In this document: piece by piece, positions 51,567 to 60,096 of the stretch
Layout: the number at the start of each line of letters is the position of its first letter
How positions within the stretch are numbered: the stretch's first letter is position 1
Source: Bog-756 sp963769905
GTDB lineage: Bacteria > Actinomycetota > Acidimicrobiia > Acidimicrobiales > RAAP-2
Assembly (NCBI GenBank): GCA_963769905.1
Contig: CAVYNG010000002.1
Coordinates: forward strand, 868,001-932,000
Length of the DNA: 64,000 bases
Reading direction: 5' to 3'
Made by a program: the position numbers and the translations under genes
Notes under the pieces: generated by a model
Database searches by the model: none
Seen by the model: only the letters and a program-made list of their open reading frames with translations
Told to the model about the DNA's origin: nothing

Positions 51567-53093
51567 GTGGAGCGTCTGAGCGGACTGGACGGCTTCTTCT
51601 CGTCGTTCGAGTCGCCGACCACACATCTCCACATCGTCGCCGCTCTCGTGTTCGACGCCGAGCACACTCGCGGTGGAGTGACGTTCCGTCGGATCCGCAA
51701 CGTGCTGGCCGAACGGATCGACCTCGTTCCTCCGTTCCGGATGCGGCTGCTCGAGGTGCCCTTCGGGGTGGACCATCCCTCCTGGGTCGAGGACATGAGG
51801 TTCGACCTCGACTATCACGTGCGTCGCGCCGCGGTCCCCAGCCCGGGCGGCCGGGACGAGCTGGCCGCCTTCGTCGCCGACGTCGCGTCGCGACCGCTCG
51901 ACCGCCGCCGGCCCTTGTGGGAGTTCCATGTCGTAGAAGGACTCGAACGCGGGCGGATCGCGCTGGTGACCAAGGTGCACCACTCGATCATCGACGGCGT
52001 CTCGGGCGCGGAGCTGGTGGCGGCGCTCTTCGATCTGTCGCCCGACCCGTCGCCGCGCCCGCTCTTCGGAGGTCTGAGGGCGTCGCAACCTCACTCCCCG
52101 GACTCTGCTGCGGGCCCCGAGGAGGAGGCCGACGGACCGGTTGCTGACGATGAACCCGCACCGAGGGGGACAGGAGCGCTGCCGAGCGAGCTCGCCCGGT
52201 GGCGCCAGACCATTGCTTCGCTCCCCGGACAGATCGACGCGGTCCGGCGGGCCTTCACCGGTACCGTGCACTCGGCGCGGAACCTCGGACCGCTTCGCCG
52301 CGAGCAGCACGGAGCGGTGCCGCCGCCCTTCCGCGCACCGAGAACCTCGATCAACCGAGCGATCTCGCCGCATCGGCGGACCGCGTTCGCCGAACTGCCG
52401 CTCGCGGACATCCGCCGGGTGTGCGAGGTCCTCGGTGGAACGACGAACGACGTCGTGCTCGCCTGTGCGGCCGGCACCCTCCGGGAGTTCTTCGCCGGTC
52501 GCAAGGAACAGGTGGAGGGGCCGCTCGTCGCGATGGTGCCGGTTTCGGTTCGGGCGGAGAGCGAGCAAGGAACGCTTGGCAACCGGATCAGCGCAACACT
52601 GGTCTCGCTCGCGACCGACCTCGACCGCCCGGCAGCACGGCTCGAGGCCATCCGCACCGGTATGCACGCGTCGAAGGAGCAGTGCGAGACGGTCGGTTCG
52701 GACGTTTTCTCCACCTGGTCGGAGGCCGCCGTGCCGGCCGTTGCCTCGCGGCTGTCGCGTCTCCTCACCAACCTCCGTGTGTTCGATCGGGTGAGACCAC
52801 CCTTCAACGTCATCGTCTCCAACGTTCCCGGTCCCGCCTTTCCGCTGTATCTCGCAGGTGCGCGTCTGATCGGGATCTACCCCTTCGGGCCGATCGTGGA
52901 AGGTGTCGGAGTGAACGTCACCGTCTTCTCCTACCTCGACTCTGTCCACGTCGGCGTGCTTGCCTGTTGGGATCTCGTCGCGGAGGTCGGAGCAATCGCC
53001 AAGTCCATGCAGGTGTGCTTGGACGAGTTGGTCGCCGAGGCGAACCGACGGGGTCGGCCGGTCCCCTGGTGGCACTCCGAGCTCCCCGCTTGA
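51567..53093 (+). CDS. Wax ester synthase/diacylglycerol acyltransferase family protein
   Basis: 508 residues. The acyltransferase motif KVHHSIIDGVSGAEL (HHxxxDG) and the C-terminal NVIVSNVPGP and GPIVEGVGVNVTVFSYLD segments identify the WS/DGAT family, which esterifies fatty alcohols or diacylglycerol with acyl-CoA for storage lipids. GTG 51567 is 2 bp after the dut stop, so the two are likely co-transcribed although the functions are unrelated. Confidence 0.9.
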   Translation: MERLSGLDGFFSSFESPTTHLHIVAALVFDAEHTRGGVTFRRIRNVLAERIDLVPPFRMRLLEVPFGVDHPSWVEDMRFDLDYHVRRAAVPSPGGRDELAAFVADVASRPLDRRRPLWEFHVVEGLERGRIALVTKVHHSIIDGVSGAELVAALFDLSPDPSPRPLFGGLRASQPHSPDSAAGPEEEADGPVADDEPAPRGTGALPSELARWRQTIASLPGQIDAVRRAFTGTVHSARNLGPLRREQHGAVPPPFRAPRTSINRAISPHRRTAFAELPLADIRRVCEVLGGTTNDVVLACAAGTLREFFAGRKEQVEGPLVAMVPVSVRAESEQGTLGNRISATLVSLATDLDRPAARLEAIRTGMHASKEQCETVGSDVFSTWSEAAVPAVASRLSRLLTNLRVFDRVRPPFNVIVSNVPGPAFPLYLAGARLIGIYPFGPIVEGVGVNVTVFSYLDSVHVGVLACWDLVAEVGAIAKSMQVCLDELVAEANRRGRPVPWWHSELPA

Positions 53094-53131
53094 CGGCGCC
53101 ACGCCCCCGAGGTCGCCGACGCGGCGACTGC

Positions 53132-53137
53132 TAGGGT
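53132..53137 (+). promoter_or_regulatory. TAGGGT -10 box for tRNA-Gly
   Basis: TAGGGT ends 11 nt before the mature tRNA 5' end, consistent with a short trimmed 5' leader. Confidence 0.45.
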
Positions 53138-53148
53138 GTGCGTCTCAC

Positions 53149-53221
53149 GCGGACGTGGCTCAGTTGGTAGAGCATCACCTTGCCAAGGTGAGGGTCGCGG
53201 GTTCGAATCCCGTCGTCCGCT
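53149..53221 (+). tRNA. tRNA-Gly (anticodon GCC)
   Basis: A complete cloverleaf: acceptor GCGGACG pairs with CGTCCGC, the anticodon stem CACCTT/AAGGTG encloses GCC, and the T arm contains GGGTTCGAATCCC. CCA is not encoded. The integrase remnant reads antisense across it, so the 3' end is the probable attachment site of the accessory region that follows. Confidence 0.97.
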
Positions 53222-53533
53222 CTCGACGAAGATCCTGGTGAGAGTATACGAATCGATGGGGATTCGGGCTTGACCACCACGGGAGATGTGGTCGCTGTCC
53301 GCGGATTGTCCGCGGGAGATTCGACGAGGGAATCTCGGTAGACCGAATCGAGGCCGTCAGCGATGGCTTGAGGCGCCGCGGGGAAGAGATGGCCGTAGCG
53401 GTCTGATGTGACTCGGATCGAACTGTGACCGAGGTGTTCCTTCACCGCCTCCATGTGTCGCCCGTTGTCGATGAGGAAGGCTGCGCAGGTATGACGGAGA
53501 TCGTGGAATCGGAGATCTTGCGGTAACGCGTCG

Positions 53534-54133
53534 TCACCTTGCCCGGGCGCTGTCGACTTCGCTCGGGACGCTGCGACAGCTGGCCGGTAGAGACGCCGGC
53601 AGAAGTTGCGATGGCAAACCGTTCCGCCTTCTCCCGCCGTAAAGACGAGCCCGTCCCGTGAGTACTTGGCGATCGTTGGAGTGGCTGACGCCGATCGCGA
53701 GAATGACCACGAGGGCAATCGTCCCGATCGTCGAGATAACGCCGAGTATGCCCCCGGCCATCGCCAGTCCCTTCCCGCGCTCTCGACCTTCGCTCTCATC
53801 GATCTGCTTCCGGGCTACTCCACTGAAGATGCATGCCAGTATCGAGCCGACGAAAGGGATGACAGGAACCAGGGCAAGGACGAACGACGCGATTGCCAAC
53901 CCGTTCGTCTTGGACTGCACGACATACACGACCTGCGGCTGGGCGAGCGGGGCAGTTGCACCCGGCGCGACCACGGGAGGAAGCAGCGCGGTGGCCGTCT
54001 GCGAAGAAGGAACCGATTCCCGGAGACTTGCCGCGGACCCAGATGTACGCACCTGGCCACTCCACGCGCTTCCGTCCCAGAACAACTGACGCGTTGGGTC
54101 GGCAGGGTCTGGGTACCAACCCGCTGGTGCCAT
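53534..54133 (-). CDS. DUF2510/DUF4190 membrane protein, C-terminus altered
   Basis: From ATG 54133 the protein opens with the DUF2510 motif MAPAGWYPDPADPTRQLFWDG, then a linker and a DUF4190-like two-span region (NGLAIASFVLALVPVIPFVGS, GGILGVISTIGTIALVVILA). After about residue 155 the frame enters integrase DNA, so the last 45 residues are not native. It is a small membrane protein of unknown role, common in actinobacteria. A longer start at 54205 is possible, but DUF2510 normally begins the protein. Confidence 0.7.
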   Translation of the reverse strand: MAPAGWYPDPADPTRQLFWDGSAWSGQVRTSGSAASLRESVPSSQTATALLPPVVAPGATAPLAQPQVVYVVQSKTNGLAIASFVLALVPVIPFVGSILACIFSGVARKQIDESEGRERGKGLAMAGGILGVISTIGTIALVVILAIGVSHSNDRQVLTGRARLYGGRRRNGLPSQLLPASLPASCRSVPSEVDSARAR

Positions 54134-54347
54134 TGGCGTAGTCGGTAGGGCTTCAGGTCCATCAGGCACGGACAGCGGGCCATCCGTGACAAACCCCCGC
54201 GGCATCTTGCGACTCCTGACCGCCGTCGCGCGCCAAGGCCGTGGGCTCGCCCTGTGAGAACAACCGCTCCTCGTGTCGTCCAGAAGGGTCCGGTTGCCAC
54301 CCCCGAAGGTCCTCCACCCCGCCAGCTCCTTGTCCGTTGAGACATCG

Positions 54348-54381
54348 TGCTACTCATCAGTATGTAGACCAAAAAGTAGCA
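54348..54381. promoter_or_regulatory. Inverted repeat upstream of the XRE regulator
   Basis: TGCTACT (54348-54354) and AGTAGCA (54375-54381) form a 7-bp inverted repeat 19 bp before the regulator's ATG, in an AT-richer patch. It may be the regulator's own operator. The 266-bp gap around it (54134-54399) holds no other gene that I can see. Confidence 0.4.
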
Positions 54382-54399
54382 TTGCCTCATCTTGCAGGC

Positions 54400-54819
54400 A
54401 TGCCCGAAGGCGACTTGCAGCGGAGGTTGGGTGAGAACCTTCGGTCCTACCGAGAGGCGCGCGACGTCAGCCAAGAGGCATTCGCGGAGGAGCTGGGTGT
54501 ACATCGCACCTACATGGGCGCTATCGAGCGCGGCGAGCGCAACCTCACCTTGAAGTCGGTCGAGCGGATCGCGGACTGTCTGGGCATCGACCGGTGGAGC
54601 TACTCCAATCCAGAGGAAGAAGGTCGCGGACGTAGGAGTCCGCCCTGGGCCGCGGTACATCGCTGGCCTGATCGCACCGGGTGCTGCGGTTGGTTCCACG
54701 TCGATCGACCCCGGGTCTGTCGCTGGATTCGGTCTGCCGAGATACAGCGCATAACCAGCGTTCTGACGTATCGAACCGGGTCCTCTGAGCGTGCGATGGC
54801 TCGTTCATGTGCCGCCTGA
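54400..54819 (+). CDS. XRE-family transcriptional regulator
   Basis: 139 residues from ATG 54400. Residues 6-65 are a clear helix-turn-helix: LGENLRSYREARDVSQEAFAEELGVHRTYMGAIERGERNLTLKSVERIA (residues about 9-57). The rest is Arg/Trp/Cys-rich with no recognisable domain and may be read-through beyond the original end. It probably represses itself or a neighbour through the inverted repeat just upstream. No toxin partner is obvious. Confidence 0.75.
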   Translation: MPEGDLQRRLGENLRSYREARDVSQEAFAEELGVHRTYMGAIERGERNLTLKSVERIADCLGIDRWSYSNPEEEGRGRRSPPWAAVHRWPDRTGCCGWFHVDRPRVCRWIRSAEIQRITSVLTYRTGSSERAMARSCAA

Positions 54820-54931
54820 ACAACTGCGTTCCCAATCTTCGTTCGGAATAGACGATGACGAGCCGCCGGGCCTCGGGCAGCGCGAGTTCTAGGCCTTGTA
54901 AGCACCGCACCGATCGGGGAGAGCGGAGTCC

Positions 54932-56050
54932 ATGTCACAGAGACGGCGGGAACGGACGACAACCCATAAAGGTCGGCGTCGGCTGCTGGTGGGGGTGGTC
55001 GCGGCCACCCTCATCTGTGGGTTGTTGACCGCGGCCATCCAGACCGCACACGCCACGATGATCGGCATCACCGAGTCGAGGTCTGTTCAGGTGGACCAGT
55101 TACTGGCACCTTCTCCTACTCGGTGGACGGATCAACCCACTCCGGTCTCTGTAACCACGGGCACCTGTAAGGGTGTCGCCGTGAAGCCCGGCAGCAACAG
55201 CGTGAAGGAGTTGGGTGATACCTCAGGGCTCACGCGGCTCGGGAAGATTCAGATCACTCCGGTGGCGTCGAGCGTCATCAACCTGGCGACGAGAACGGCA
55301 ACAGTCTTCGTCCCGAGTGGCGGGGACGTCATCACTCGGTTCGTCAACGAGCCAGCAACTGGGCAGTTCAAGATCTGCGAGGTGGCCGGTGACCCGCCGA
55401 TCCTCGGCCAGTCCTTCGGCTTCACGGAGTCGGCGAACGGCACCACCATTGGTCCGACGAGTGTGGTCGCTGGCACGCTCAACCCACTCAACTGCACCGA
55501 CGTAGCCAGCTATCAGATCGGTACCGCGGTAAACGTGGCACAGCAGCCTCAGCAGCCAGGGCAGCCCTTGGGCGATTGTATTGCCGGGATATACACGAGC
55601 AACATCACAGTCGTTGGTGGGACCGCCACCAACGTCGACCTGAGCGCGGGGACGGTGACTGCGACGGTCACGGGTGCGGTCACTGAGGTGATCTACACCA
55701 ATATCCCGTTGGTTGCTCCGTGCGGGGGCGGCATCGAGGTCTGCGTGAACGCGGGTGACGCGTCCGTGCCAGTGGGTACCTGGACCTTCACGATCACGCC
55801 CTACGGCAGCAATACTCCGACAGGGTGGGTCAGTGCCCTCGCCGGTCAGTGCAGTGGCGACATTCAGCTCAACGCCGGGCAGTACACCGTCGCCGAGTCG
55901 TTCTCCCCGCCGGACTACGTGAGTTCGATCGCTACCGTGCCCTCGGGTGCCCTCCTCGCGTCGGACGCTGCCGAAGGCACCGCGACGTTCGCGGTGGCGG
56001 CCAACAACAACACGACGGCCATCTTCACCAACGACACGCTGAGTGGGTAG
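54932..56050 (+). CDS. Secreted protein with repeated beta-sandwich-like domains, unknown function
   Basis: 372 residues. A basic N-terminus and hydrophobic core (about 18-40) end in an AHA-type cleavage site. The mature part is Thr/Val/Gly-rich with two similar modules, each ending in a FTND- or YTNI-like strand (VTEVIYTNIPL, NNNTTAIFTND) preceded by a VAESFS/FTESANG-type segment. This is the pattern of prealbumin- or SpaA-like surface domains. Four Cys residues in the later half could form disulfides. Codon use is less GC-biased than in the core genes, suggesting transfer. Confidence 0.68.
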   Translation: MSQRRRERTTTHKGRRRLLVGVVAATLICGLLTAAIQTAHATMIGITESRSVQVDQLLAPSPTRWTDQPTPVSVTTGTCKGVAVKPGSNSVKELGDTSGLTRLGKIQITPVASSVINLATRTATVFVPSGGDVITRFVNEPATGQFKICEVAGDPPILGQSFGFTESANGTTIGPTSVVAGTLNPLNCTDVASYQIGTAVNVAQQPQQPGQPLGDCIAGIYTSNITVVGGTATNVDLSAGTVTATVTGAVTEVIYTNIPLVAPCGGGIEVCVNAGDASVPVGTWTFTITPYGSNTPTGWVSALAGQCSGDIQLNAGQYTVAESFSPPDYVSSIATVPSGALLASDAAEGTATFAVAANNNTTAIFTNDTLSG

Positions 56051-56126
56051 TTCGTCAGTGCCTGGGTGACGGCACGCTTCCGCCAGTGAAGGTCGAGTGT
56101 CACTTACCGAATCAGGCACGTATGGG

Positions 56127-57770
56127 CTATCTAGCGGTGGCGTTCCGCAGTAGCGGGATTCGTCGCTTGCCGTCCCGCTCTGTTTCGAGCACTGACTTCA
56201 TTCTCGACGCGGTCGCAGGGTCGCCGGTGGCTCGGTTCTGGCGCTCCTCCGGGTCGGTGGTCAGGTTGTGCAACTCCCAGTCGGGATCGGCGGCCGGACC
56301 TTGGAACGGGTTTGGCGCAACACCTTGGGCTGCGTACCAGTCGTCCAGGCGGTCGTAGTAATGGTTGAGCTTCCAGAGCTCAGGCGCGCCCCCGTCACCG
56401 GTGGGCAGGGTGGCCAGCACTGACTCGATGTTGGTGGGCGGCGCGACGGGGTCGAACGCGGCGCCAGTCAGGATGTTCACCTGGGTCACACCTCTGGTCA
56501 CGTCGTCCTCCGTCATGAAATAGATGGGTGAAGACGGTGTCGAGGCATCCGCTTGTCCCCGGATGATGGGGCTGAGGTCGCGGCCCGGCAGCGGTTGGGC
56601 CTCGTCATGGTGGGTGGCGACACCGGCTGCCGCCTGCTCGGGGTCGATCCCGGCCAGGCCCAGCAGCGTCGGGATGAGGTCGACGTGACTGGTCGGCGCC
56701 GTGACACCTTCCGGTTTCGGGTCGACTCCGGGTCCGGCGACCAGCAGGGGAACGCGGGTGGCCTCGTCGAACGCGTTGCACCACTTCTGGATCAGACCGC
56801 CATGGGCCCCGAGGAGGTCACCGTGGTCCGAGGTGAACACAACGACCGTGTCGTCGGCCATGCCGCTCTGGTCGAGCGCCTCGAGGATTCTGCCGATGGC
56901 CCTGTCGACCAGCTTGAGGAGGTAGTAGTAGAGCCGCCGGTACCCGAGATCGGTGGCGGTCTCGAAGATCATCTTGGGCCAGATCGCCTTGAATGCCTCC
57001 TGGCACGCCGGCCGACCAGTGAACGAGTCCCCCTGGGACGGGGGCTCGGCCACGTCGGGCACGGAGTCGTCAGGTGGTCCGAAGTGGAGCATCTGTTCCC
57101 ACCCGAAACCCGAGAAGGCGATGTCGTGCGGGTTCACGAACGATGCCACCGTCAGCCACGGACCTTCCGATCGAGACGCGGCCAAGTCGGCGAAGAGATC
57201 CACAACCTGTTCCGCGAAGACTCCGTCGCGGACGGTGCCGCAGTCCGACTTGTCGGCGCCATGAGGCTCGCGTCCGATCCATCCTGAGAACCCGAACAGG
57301 TCGAGCCGGTCGGCCTTCTGGTAGGCCTCAACTGCATCGGGAATCAGGTTGCCGTTGTCATCCGAGGCTTTCAGTCCTTCGTGCGAACCCGGGATAGTGA
57401 GATCGGCGAATGAGACGTGCCACTTGCCCCGGTAGTGGGTCCGATACCCGCCTGCTCGGAACCAGTCGCCGAGGGTCGGCACCGAGTTCGGGTCAAGCCA
57501 CCGCATCCCGGGATCCGTGTTTTGTTTGGCGACGCCGTCCGTGGCCGTCACCCCGTGGAGCGAGGGGTACTGACCGGTGAACAGCGTGGCTCGGCTGGGT
57601 ACACAAGCGGTGGAGCCGGCGTAATGCCGGTGGAACTCCAGACCCCGCTTTCGGATCGACTCCCGAGCGGTGAGTTGGTCCTTGCGGAAGGTCTTGACGG
57701 CTTCGGTTTCGTAGGGCGGCGGATATCGCTCCTCATCGGTCATGATGAACAGGATGTTGGGGGAGGTCAT
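56127..57770 (-). CDS. Sulfatase family hydrolase
   Basis: 547 residues. The formylglycine motif CVPSRATLFTGQYPS (Cys at the modified position), metal ligands in IMTDEERYP and FTSDHGDLLGAHG, and a C-terminal ELHNLTTDPEERQNR segment are typical of type I sulfatases or phosphonate-type hydrolases. No signal peptide is present, so it is cytosolic. I start at ATG 57770, 6 nt after a TACTGT box. No formylglycine-generating enzyme gene is in the window. The substrate is unknown. Confidence 0.88.
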   Translation of the reverse strand: MTSPNILFIMTDEERYPPPYETEAVKTFRKDQLTARESIRKRGLEFHRHYAGSTACVPSRATLFTGQYPSLHGVTATDGVAKQNTDPGMRWLDPNSVPTLGDWFRAGGYRTHYRGKWHVSFADLTIPGSHEGLKASDDNGNLIPDAVEAYQKADRLDLFGFSGWIGREPHGADKSDCGTVRDGVFAEQVVDLFADLAASRSEGPWLTVASFVNPHDIAFSGFGWEQMLHFGPPDDSVPDVAEPPSQGDSFTGRPACQEAFKAIWPKMIFETATDLGYRRLYYYLLKLVDRAIGRILEALDQSGMADDTVVVFTSDHGDLLGAHGGLIQKWCNAFDEATRVPLLVAGPGVDPKPEGVTAPTSHVDLIPTLLGLAGIDPEQAAAGVATHHDEAQPLPGRDLSPIIRGQADASTPSSPIYFMTEDDVTRGVTQVNILTGAAFDPVAPPTNIESVLATLPTGDGGAPELWKLNHYYDRLDDWYAAQGVAPNPFQGPAADPDWELHNLTTDPEERQNRATGDPATASRMKSVLETERDGKRRIPLLRNATAR

Positions 57771-57776
57771 GGCCAA

Positions 57777-57782
57777 ACAGTA
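57777..57782 (-). promoter_or_regulatory. TACTGT -10 box for the sulfatase
   Basis: On the minus strand TACTGT, 6 nt, then ATG 57770: the same leaderless layout as the core genes. Confidence 0.48.
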
Positions 57783-57901
57783 GACACGAGGTCGGATCGG
57801 CCGCTCACTGGCGCGCCTTGGTCACTTCAGAATGTTCACGGCTCTCGCTCCGACCAGCAGTGCAACGATGAGCGAGATCGAGGCGCACTGAGGAACCCTG
57901 C

Positions 57902-57940
57902 CCCTAAACGCCGGGACCGGGTCGGTTATGGACGCTGTTC
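57902..57940 (+). repeat. Dispersed repeat, copy a
   Basis: Contains AACGCCGGGACCGGGTCGGT then TAT, matching copy d over 23 bases with one mismatch, after which the two diverge. It lies about 19 bp past the stop of the minus-strand gene at 57959-58261. Confidence 0.6.
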
Positions 57941-57958
57941 CCCCGCCTCCTTGGAGGG

Positions 57959-58261
57959 TCAGAGATCGAGCTTGCCCTTCGCGACGCAGATCACCAGGTG
58001 AGCCTCCAGGACTGCATCTCGAGTAGCAGTCGACACGCCAGGGTCCGCTTCGGCTGCCGCCTTGGCGCTGTCGCCTGCTTGCTCAAGCTCAATCACGGCC
58101 ACACGTTCGTCGGGGGTCGTGGTTGCCTTGTCCGCCTTCTTGGCGAACTCTTTGACCACCGCGACAAGTACCGGTGAAGCTCCCTCGTCACTCTCTACCG
58201 CGTGCCGCGCCCAGTCGACCTTGACGCGAGCTGAGTTGAGCCGCTCGGCCATTGTCGTCAC
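57959..58261 (-). CDS. Small helical protein, unknown function
   Basis: 100 residues from GTG 58261, or 97 from ATG 58252. It is Ala/Glu/Lys/Asp-rich, probably all helical, with no Cys, membrane span or signal. MAERLNSARVKVDWARHAVE at the ATG looks like a natural start. It sits between two copies of the dispersed repeat (57902-57940 and 58342-58388). I do not recognise a family. Confidence 0.5.
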   Translation of the reverse strand: MTTMAERLNSARVKVDWARHAVESDEGASPVLVAVVKEFAKKADKATTTPDERVAVIELEQAGDSAKAAAEADPGVSTATRDAVLEAHLVICVAKGKLDL

Positions 58262-58341
58262 AGGAGAAGGCTACGCCATGTGCGGCCGCGAGGCCTCAGA
58301 CCGTCGGCCGGACGATCTCAATGAGGATCCCCTGAACTCGT

Positions 58342-58388
58342 ACCGGGAACGGGTCAGCTATTGAACGTCGTTGAACGGCACATTGCGG
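58342..58388 (+). repeat. Dispersed repeat, copy b
   Basis: A more diverged copy: ACCGGGAACGGGTCAGCTAT, then a TGAACGGCAC end as in copy d. It lies 4 bp past the stop of the minus-strand fragment at 58393. Confidence 0.5.
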
Positions 58389-58392
58389 ATGG

Positions 58393-58587
58393 CTATCCCC
58401 GCTGCTCCCAGAGCTCTCGATAGGGGTGGTCGGGGCAGCGGTAGAGGTCGTGACGGTCGACATACGTCCAGCCCGCGTTGCGAGCGACGATCCGAAGTGG
58501 CCTTGGATCATCGGACGGAATCTGAAGCTCCTTCCAGCACCCCCACAAATCGCAGATGAGGACACGCCGTAGGTCGTCGAAGCCCAC
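58393..58587 (-). CDS. Small Cys/Trp-containing protein or fragment, unknown
   Basis: 64 residues from GTG 58587 (MGFDDLRRVLICDLWGCWKEL), with Cys pairs and a YRCPDHP end that could bind zinc. The frame is open upstream to 58737 inside the IS30 repeat, so the gene may have been cut by that insertion. Repeat copy b lies just downstream of the stop. No family recognised; it may not be expressed. Confidence 0.35.
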   Translation of the reverse strand: MGFDDLRRVLICDLWGCWKELQIPSDDPRPLRIVARNAGWTYVDRHDLYRCPDHPYRELWEQRG

Positions 58588-58713
58588 AGGTAATGGTTGC
58601 CGACCACAGGACGAATCCGATAGTGCCGAAAAGTCACTTTTTTTCTTCAAAGGCGATCCAACCGGTGTCGAGCAAGGCTGCCCCAGATCAATGACACTGG
58701 GCTGAGGGTCCAC

Positions 58714-58736
58714 GGCGTGTTCAAGGGGTGAGCGCA
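58714..58736 (+). repeat. IS30 left inverted repeat
   Basis: 23 bp beginning GGCGTGTTCAAGG; it is the exact reverse complement of 59936-59958. Confidence 0.95.
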
Positions 58737-59884
58737 ATTAGTTCGGCGAGCTTCTCCGATGGTTTCAGATATCCAAGGGTCATGCGAGGTCGGTCATTGA
58801 GGCTTCGAGCAAACTCGGCCAGGGCTTCTTCGCTGTGGACTGACAGATCGGTGCCCTTTGGCATGTATTGGCGCAGCAGTCCATTCGTGTTTTCGTTCGA
58901 TCCGCGTTGCCAGGGCGAGTGGGGATCGCAAAAGTAGACGGGGATGTCGGTCTCGGTGGTGAAATCGACATGCCGGCCCATCTCGCCCCCTTGGTCCCAG
59001 GTAATGGTCTTGACCAACTTGGAGGGCAGGGTGCCAATCGCCTTTTTCATGGCCTCTTTGACTGACAAGGCATCCTTGCCGGCGCCAAGGTGCAGAAGCA
59101 GTGTGTAGCGAGTGGAGCGCTCCACCAGGGTGCCAACTGCCGAGAGGTTGTCCTTGCCCATGATCAAATCGCCCTCCCAGTGGCCAGGCACCGCCCGGTC
59201 GGCCACTTCGGCTGGACGTTCAGAGATCATCACCATGTTGGGCATCCGAAAGTTCACCTTGCTTCTGCTGCCCTGAGGTCGTCGGATGGCTCGCCCACTT
59301 CGGAGGCACCGAGTCAGCTCTCGACGCAGCTCACCTCGAGCCTGGACGAAAAGGGACTGGTAGATCGTTTCGTGACTCACCTGCATCATGGGATCGTCCG
59401 CGAAGTCGATCCGCAAGCGGCGAGAGATCTCCTGGGGCGACCACAACCCTTTGAGCCCGGCCGTGACCTCGGACAAGAGCTGCGGGCAGGACGCCAGCTT
59501 GGTGGGCTTGGGACGCCGGCAACGCTGTTCGGCCCTCAGGTAGCTCGACCAGGCCCGGTAGTCATCACGGCCGCCGTTAGCTGCCACCTCTCGGCTGACC
59601 GTGGACGGCGCCTTGTTGATCCGCCGGGCAATAGCGGTGAAGGACTCGCCCTTGACCAAGCCGATCGTGATCTCTTCGCGGTCGGCAATGGTCAAACTGC
59701 CTCGCCGTGGAGTCCAAGAAGCGGGTCGAGCACGTCGACCGCCCCGGCCCTCACCGATAAACCATGCCGACGTGAAGGAGCATCCCACCGCCCGGGCCGC
59801 CTTCTGCCAGGTCATCCCTTCTCCACGCAGTCGCCTGACCATATGTTGCTGCTCTTGAGTTAAAGCAGGACGTGCAGGGCGCAC
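58721..59884 (-). CDS. IS30-family transposase
   Basis: 387 residues. An N-terminal helix-turn-helix region (ALTQEQQHMVRRLRGEGMTW, ITIGLVKGESFTAIARRINK) precedes the DDE catalytic core: HWEGDLIMG, TWDQGGEMGRH and GSNENTNGLLRQYMPKG. The start is GTG 59884, 6 nt after GAGGAGG; TTG 59890 directly abuts that sequence and is less likely. No frameshift or internal stop is seen, so it should be active. Confidence 0.94.
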   Translation of the reverse strand: MRPARPALTQEQQHMVRRLRGEGMTWQKAARAVGCSFTSAWFIGEGRGGRRARPASWTPRRGSLTIADREEITIGLVKGESFTAIARRINKAPSTVSREVAANGGRDDYRAWSSYLRAEQRCRRPKPTKLASCPQLLSEVTAGLKGLWSPQEISRRLRIDFADDPMMQVSHETIYQSLFVQARGELRRELTRCLRSGRAIRRPQGSRSKVNFRMPNMVMISERPAEVADRAVPGHWEGDLIMGKDNLSAVGTLVERSTRYTLLLHLGAGKDALSVKEAMKKAIGTLPSKLVKTITWDQGGEMGRHVDFTTETDIPVYFCDPHSPWQRGSNENTNGLLRQYMPKGTDLSVHSEEALAEFARSLNDRPRMTLGYLKPSEKLAELIALTP

Positions 59885-59935
59885 AAGCAACCTCCTCGAT
59901 TCGTCCCGACAAGTGTCGGTGACTCACCGAGATCG

Positions 59936-59958
59936 TGCGCTCACCCCTTGAACACGCC
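59936..59958 (-). repeat. IS30 right inverted repeat
   Basis: 23 bp; matches the left repeat 58714-58736 exactly on the opposite strand. It is followed by the target duplication CAC. Confidence 0.95.
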
Positions 59959-60096
59959 CACCGCTCCGGCATTGGCCCTCAATAAGTTCGAGAACACAGC
60001 CAGAGGAACGGCACGCCCCGTCTCGAAAAAGAGGGTGATTGGTCCGGGTTGCAGCCACAACTCGGACCGCCCGTCACTCCGATCCGGAACGGCCGT

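Larger units (their letters stand above)
53131..53680 (-). pseudogene. Tyrosine integrase remnant (catalytic domain only)
   Basis: Only the C-terminal catalytic half is recognisable: DGLVFTAGEGG, HDLRHTCAAFLIDNGRH, HLGHSSIRVTSDRYGHL (nucleophilic Tyr), then a tail that reads antisense through tRNA-Gly. The core-binding domain and the first catalytic Arg are missing: homology stops near 53670, where the DUF2510/DUF4190 gene begins in another frame. A deletion probably fused the two. It is the relic of the enzyme that inserted the accessory region at tRNA-Gly. Confidence 0.82.
58714..59958 (-). mobile_element. IS30-family insertion sequence, apparently intact
   Basis: 1,245 bp bounded by perfect 23-bp inverted repeats and flanked by the 3-bp direct repeat CAC (58711-58713 and 59959-59961). 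It encodes one transposase on the minus strand whose stop lies inside the left repeat. Perfect ends, duplicated target and an open transposase indicate a recent insertion. Confidence 0.95.

Noticed and set aside
53131..53221. Protein tail DGIRTRDPHLGKVMLYQLSHVR as a real domain
   Set aside because: It is the antisense translation of tRNA-Gly, a well-known artefact of reading frames across tRNA genes.
54400..54819. XRE regulator as antitoxin of a toxin-antitoxin pair
   Set aside because: Neither neighbour is a toxin-like small protein: upstream is a DUF2510/DUF4190 membrane protein and downstream a secreted protein.
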